Source of the DNA: Rhodospirillales bacterium
Lineage (GTDB): Bacteria; Pseudomonadota; Alphaproteobacteria; Rhodospirillales; UBA2165
Assembly (NCBI GenBank): GCA_013204125.1
Contig: JABMOP010000298.1
Location: 1-11,634, forward strand
Reading direction: 5' to 3'
DNA length: 11,634 nt
This document shows, one piece after another, positions 7,523-11,634 of this stretch. The notes below the pieces were generated by a model, which made no database searches, was not told the DNA's origin, and saw only the letters and a list, made by a program, of their open reading frames with translations. The position numbers and the translations under genes are program-made. Position 1 is the first letter of the stretch. Each line of letters begins with the position of its first letter.

Positions 7523-8170
7523 ATGGCCGATAAAAGCGATGAGGAATTTTTCAAAGAGCGCGGGTTTGGCCTTCGTATCGGCTATGGCAATAAGCCGGCG
7601 CTGATCATCATCGATATTATCAACGCCTTTTCGAACCCCGATATGCCGTTGGGCGCGCCGCTGGATGATCAGATCAAAGCCATCGGCCCGTTGTTGGATA
7701 CCGCCCACGAACGGGACATCCCGGTTTTCTTCTCCACCGTTGCTTATGAATACGGCGATCTTCGCGATGCCGGTCTCTGGGGTCTGAAGATGAAGGGCAC
7801 CGAAACCTTGATGGCCGGCACACCGAATGTCGAAGTGGATTCACGGCTGGAAGTGCGCCCTGCCGACACGCTCTTGAAGAAAAAATACGCGTCGTGCTTT
7901 TTCGGCACCGATCTGGGGTCGCAATTGTCGGCGCGCAATATCGATACGCTTATCGTCACCGGATGCACCACATCGGGCTGCGTGCGCGCAACGGCGGTCG
8001 ATGCGGTGCAGTCGGGCTTCCGCCCCATCGTCGTGCGCCAAGCGGTCGGCGACCGATCAAAGGCGGCGCATGATCAGAGCCTTTTTGACCTCGACGCCAA
8101 ATACGCCGATGTGGTCGAAGCCGAAGATGCGCTCAGTTATTTAAAAACTATTGGCGATAACAGCATCTGA
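7523..8170 (+). CDS. Cysteine hydrolase, isochorismatase superfamily (N-carbamoylsarcosine amidase / maleamate amidase-like)
   Basis: A 215-residue cytoplasmic hydrolase, typical in size. The expected Asp-Lys-Cys catalytic triad is visible: D31 in ALIIIDIINAF, K120 in LKKKYASCFFGT, and C153 in TGCTTSGCVRATAVDA. The 33-residue Lys-to-Cys spacing and the TSGCVRAT block favour the amidase branch (N-carbamoylsarcosine amidohydrolase, maleamate amidase NicF, RutB-type ureidoacrylate amidohydrolase) over true isochorismatases, which lack the nucleophilic cysteine. These enzymes release ammonia, or carbamate then CO2 and ammonia, from linear amides and ureides. A strong ribosome site (AGGAG at 7512-7516, 6 nt before ATG) lies in the 12-nt gap after the SPFH gene. 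The following PuuE-like gene suggests a two-step ring-opening and deamidation pathway. The amide substrate is not known. Confidence 0.88.
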   Translation: MADKSDEEFFKERGFGLRIGYGNKPALIIIDIINAFSNPDMPLGAPLDDQIKAIGPLLDTAHERDIPVFFSTVAYEYGDLRDAGLWGLKMKGTETLMAGTPNVEVDSRLEVRPADTLLKKKYASCFFGTDLGSQLSARNIDTLIVTGCTTSGCVRATAVDAVQSGFRPIVVRQAVGDRSKAAHDQSLFDLDAKYADVVEAEDALSYLKTIGDNSI

Positions 8171-8187
8171 TTTAGGGGGCAAAATTT

Positions 8188-9162
8188 ATGGAACTTGAGC
8201 GATCCGAATATTCGCCGATCATCGACCGGGCGCCCCTAAAACTTCCAAACAATGCCCGCGTGGCGCTTTGGGTCATTCCCAATATTGAACATTTTGTGAT
8301 CGACAAGCCTTCGACTTCGATCACCACGGCGACCATCAACTGCGTTCCCGATGTGCTCAATTATGCGTGGCGCGATTTCGGTGTCCGCGTCGGCATCTGG
8401 CGGCTGATGGAGGTTATGGAAAAACACGGTATCAAGGGCACCGTTGCTTTGAATTCCGATGTCTGCCTCCACTATCCGCGCATCATCGAAGCCGGCAACG
8501 AATTGGGCTGGGAATGGATGGGCCACGGCCGCAACAATTCGGAAATGATAACCGGCCTCAACGAGGACGAAGAACGCGCCATCATCGGCGAAGTTTATTC
8601 GACCATCGCCAGCCATACCGGAACACCGCCCCGCGGCTGGCGCGGCCCGGCGCTGACCGAGACCTATAATACGCCCGATATTCTGGCCGAAACCGGGTTC
8701 GATTATGTCGGCGATTGGGTGAACGACGAACAGCCGCACGAATTGAAGGTCAAATCGGGCAAATTATTGTCCGTCCCCTACTCCATCGAAGTGAACGATA
8801 TTCCAGCCTTCATCGACCGCGGGTGGAGCGCCGAACAGTTTTATCAAACCATCGTCGATCAGTTCGATGTGATGTATGAAGACGGCGCCACCAACCCCCG
8901 GGTCATGGCCATCGCCTTGCACCCGTTTTTGATCGGTCACGCCTTTCGCTCGAAATATCTGGATATGGCGTTCAAGCATATCACCAGCCACGATCAGGTC
9001 TGGTTGGCCACCGGCGCCGAGATCGCCGATTGCTACCGGGACGACAGCGAAACCGTCGGCGAATATAACGCCCGGATGGAAGGCGAAGCTGAAGCCAAGA
9101 CCGCGGCAGCGAGTCAGGCGGAAAATAACACCGCGGCAGCGAGTCAGGCTGAAAATAAGTAG
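8188..9162 (+). CDS. Polysaccharide deacetylase-fold hydrolase, PuuE/allantoinase-like
   Basis: A 324-residue protein of the NodB/carbohydrate esterase 4 fold, of the branch that includes PuuE allantoinase and cyclic imide hydrolases rather than cell-wall deacetylases; it has no signal peptide. Recognisable blocks are VIPNIEHFVID (29-39), where NodB enzymes carry their catalytic Asp; TVALNSDVC (85-93); MGHGRNNS (111-118), matching the metal-site motif but with H113 followed by N117 instead of the second His; RGWRGPAL (149-156); and ALHPFLIGH with H245 and H251. Loss of part of the metal triad fits PuuE-type enzymes acting on C-N bonds of cyclic amides or ureides. AGGGGG at 8174-8179 is the ribosome site, 8 nt before ATG. 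The last 30 residues are an Ala/Glu-rich tail containing a 10-residue tandem repeat. The upstream amidase suggests sequential hydrolysis; a substrate is not shown. Confidence 0.82.
   Translation: MELERSEYSPIIDRAPLKLPNNARVALWVIPNIEHFVIDKPSTSITTATINCVPDVLNYAWRDFGVRVGIWRLMEVMEKHGIKGTVALNSDVCLHYPRIIEAGNELGWEWMGHGRNNSEMITGLNEDEERAIIGEVYSTIASHTGTPPRGWRGPALTETYNTPDILAETGFDYVGDWVNDEQPHELKVKSGKLLSVPYSIEVNDIPAFIDRGWSAEQFYQTIVDQFDVMYEDGATNPRVMAIALHPFLIGHAFRSKYLDMAFKHITSHDQVWLATGAEIADCYRDDSETVGEYNARMEGEAEAKTAAASQAENNTAAASQAENK
9100..9159 (+). repeat. 30-nt in-frame tandem duplication at the 3' end of the deacetylase-like gene
   Basis: Units 9100-9129 and 9130-9159 are adjacent and identical at 28 of 30 positions; the differences are at 9120/9150 (G/T) and 9129/9159 (C/G). 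Each encodes TAAASQAEN followed by N or K, so the protein tail is lengthened by ten residues without disturbing the frame. The second unit runs directly into the TAG stop. This is probably a recent slippage or duplication event in a dispensable, disordered tail. Confidence 0.95.
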
Positions 9163-9167
9163 GGAAT

Positions 9168-10775
9168 ATGGCCATCAAAACCCGCGTTCTCATCGTCGGC
9201 GGCGGGCCGGTCGGCCTCGGCCTAGCGCTGGAACTTGGCCGCCTTGGCACCGAATGTATCCTCGCCGAACAATCGGACGGCGTCGTAAAACAGCCCAAAT
9301 TGGGGCTCGTCAGCACGCGCACAATGGAATTTTGCCGGCGATGGGGCACCGCGCAAGAAATCCGCGATGTCTATCCGCCCGATTTTCCGGCGACCCAGTT
9401 ATTCGTCACCAGCCTTTGCGGGTACGAATTGTCGCGCCAGGAATACCCAACTTTTTCTGAACTGCCGCCCTTGGAAACATCGCCAGAACGCCATCAACGC
9501 TGCACACAGATATATTTAGAGCCGATCCTCCGCCGCGCCGCCGAAGCGCACCCATCGGCGACCATTCGCCTCAACACCCGCATGACCAGTTTTCATCAGG
9601 ACGAAAACGGCGTCATGGCCAATTGCGAAGACGTGAACAGCGGCGAAGTCATCACCATCGAAGCCGATTACATGGTCGGCTGCGACGGCGCCGCCAGCAT
9701 TGTGCGGGGCGCGCTGGGCATCGAAATGGAAGGTAAATTGCTCAGCCATTCGATCAATGTCTTTTTCAAAATCCCGGAACTTTGGTCGCACCACGATAAA
9801 GGCAAGGCGGAACGCTATTTGCTGATCGGTAAAGACGGTACCTGGGGTAATTTCACCGCCATCGACGGCCGCGAATTATGGCGGCTGTCCATTGCCGGCG
9901 ACGAAAACCAGGCGGATATGGATGAATTCGATGCGGACGCAGCGTTAGCCCGAGGGTTCGGCACCGATGATCTGGATTATGAAATTCTATCGGTGATGCC
10001 GTGGACGCGATTACAAATGGTCGCCAAGAGTTACCGCCGGAACCGGGTGTTCCTGGCCGGCGATGCGGTTCATTGTTTTTCCCCGACCGGCGGCTTCGGC
10101 GGCAATACAGGGGTTAGCGACGCCTTTAATCTAAGCTGGAAACTGGCGGCAGTTCTGGAGGGTTGGGGCGGGCCTAAATTGCTGGATAGTTATGAGCATG
10201 AACGCCGGCCCATCGCCTTTCGCAATACCGGCGAAGCGGCCAAAAATTTCCGCCGCCAGATGTCGGCAGGGGAAAACCCGAACTTATTGGACGACACCGA
10301 CGAGGGCCGGCGCCAACGGGCCGAGGTCGGCGAATTGGTGCGTTCGGAAACCCAAAATGAATGGGAGACCCTGGGCGTTCAATTGGGATACCGTTATGAA
10401 GCATCGCCCATCGATATTGCCGATGGCACAGAAGCAACGCCGGATGAATTCAGAACCTACCTGCCGAGCGCCCGGCCGGGATCCCGCGCACCACACGCGT
10501 GGCTGGCCGAAGGGCACTCGACCCTAGATGAATTCGGCGATGGCTTTACGCTTCTGCGCTTCGATCAATCTCACTCCATCGACGGCCTTCAAAGCGCGGC
10601 GAAGGACAACAATGTGCCTTTGAAATGTGTTGATGTGAAAGACGAGAAAATCGGCGCTCTTTATGAAGCGCGCTTCGCCATCATCCGCCCGGACGGGCAT
10701 GTGACCTGGCGCGGCGACGCGTTGCCCGATGATTGCGAAAATCTGATCGGCAAAATCAGCGGATTTGGAGTATAG
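9168..10775 (+). CDS. FAD-dependent aromatic-ring hydroxylase-like monooxygenase (group A)
   Basis: A 535-residue flavoprotein of the p-hydroxybenzoate hydroxylase fold, probably inserting one oxygen atom into an aromatic or related ring using NAD(P)H and O2 in a single polypeptide. The three diagnostic motifs are present: the dinucleotide-binding GGGPVG (11-16) after a beta strand, the DG motif at D173-G174 (VGCDGAASIVRGALGIE), and the GD motif at G298-D299 (FLAGDAVHCFSPTGGFGGN) continuing into VSDAFNLSWKLAAVLEG. The C-terminal part (about 420-535) looks like the thioredoxin-fold extension of the phenol hydroxylase/MhpA/TfdB group, which is consistent with the length. The start follows the preceding stop by 5 nt; AGGGA at 9161-9165 is unusually close to the ATG, so translation may depend on coupling to the upstream gene. 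Exact substrate unknown; a phenol or hydroxylated heterocycle is plausible. Confidence 0.9.
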   Translation: MAIKTRVLIVGGGPVGLGLALELGRLGTECILAEQSDGVVKQPKLGLVSTRTMEFCRRWGTAQEIRDVYPPDFPATQLFVTSLCGYELSRQEYPTFSELPPLETSPERHQRCTQIYLEPILRRAAEAHPSATIRLNTRMTSFHQDENGVMANCEDVNSGEVITIEADYMVGCDGAASIVRGALGIEMEGKLLSHSINVFFKIPELWSHHDKGKAERYLLIGKDGTWGNFTAIDGRELWRLSIAGDENQADMDEFDADAALARGFGTDDLDYEILSVMPWTRLQMVAKSYRRNRVFLAGDAVHCFSPTGGFGGNTGVSDAFNLSWKLAAVLEGWGGPKLLDSYEHERRPIAFRNTGEAAKNFRRQMSAGENPNLLDDTDEGRRQRAEVGELVRSETQNEWETLGVQLGYRYEASPIDIADGTEATPDEFRTYLPSARPGSRAPHAWLAEGHSTLDEFGDGFTLLRFDQSHSIDGLQSAAKDNNVPLKCVDVKDEKIGALYEARFAIIRPDGHVTWRGDALPDDCENLIGKISGFGV

Positions 10776-10810
10776 TTAGGATAAATAAAATAAAATAAAG
10801 GGGAGACATC

Positions 10811-11634
<824 letters not shown>

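Noticed and set aside
10776..10810. A/T-rich ATAAA-like run as a promoter for the LLM monooxygenase
   Set aside because: The run is low complexity; a -10-like match is expected by chance and no matching -35 box is evident. It is better explained as a short intergenic spacer with the AGGGGAG ribosome site.

Overview
The window reads as a chromosomal segment of a Gram-negative bacterium, most likely an alphaproteobacterium of the Rhodospirillales type. This rests on moderately high GC by eye, heavy use of GCC/GGC/ATC codons, good Shine-Dalgarno sites and the family mix; no 16S or other marker gene is present, so the placement is an inference. Every supported gene lies on the + strand, and several are overlapping or closely spaced, which suggests one or two long transcription units.

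Region 1 (1-4212) is a branched-chain-amino-acid-type (HAAT/Liv) ABC importer in canonical order. It holds the 3' end of a periplasmic substrate-binding protein, then a perfect 15-bp hairpin, two integral-membrane permeases (LivH- and LivM-like) and two ATPases (LivG- and LivF-like). The four transporter genes overlap by 4 or 8 nt. LivG has an eroded ABC signature. LivF carries a tail of about 126 residues beyond the usual ATPase end.

Region 2 (4213-7510) contains an NAD(P)-dependent aldehyde dehydrogenase of the benzaldehyde/vanillin dehydrogenase-like group. After a 96-nt spacer comes a YqiK/flotillin-type SPFH membrane scaffold protein.

Region 3 (7511-11634) is a tightly packed catabolic set: a cysteine hydrolase of the isochorismatase / N-carbamoylsarcosine amidase superfamily, a PuuE-like member of the polysaccharide deacetylase fold, a group A FAD aromatic-ring hydroxylase-like monooxygenase, and the first 274 codons of a luciferase-like (LLM) flavin monooxygenase that runs off the window.

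Together the genes look like uptake plus oxidative and hydrolytic breakdown of a small organic compound, plausibly an aromatic or a cyclic amide/ureide. The ABC importer would bring it in, the two flavin oxygenases would hydroxylate or open it, the PuuE-like enzyme and the cysteine hydrolase would cut C-N bonds in sequence, and the aldehyde dehydrogenase would finish an aldehyde intermediate to an acid. The substrate cannot be read from the sequence. No RNA genes, CRISPR arrays, transposases or integration sites were seen, and no intergenic gap exceeds about 100 bases.
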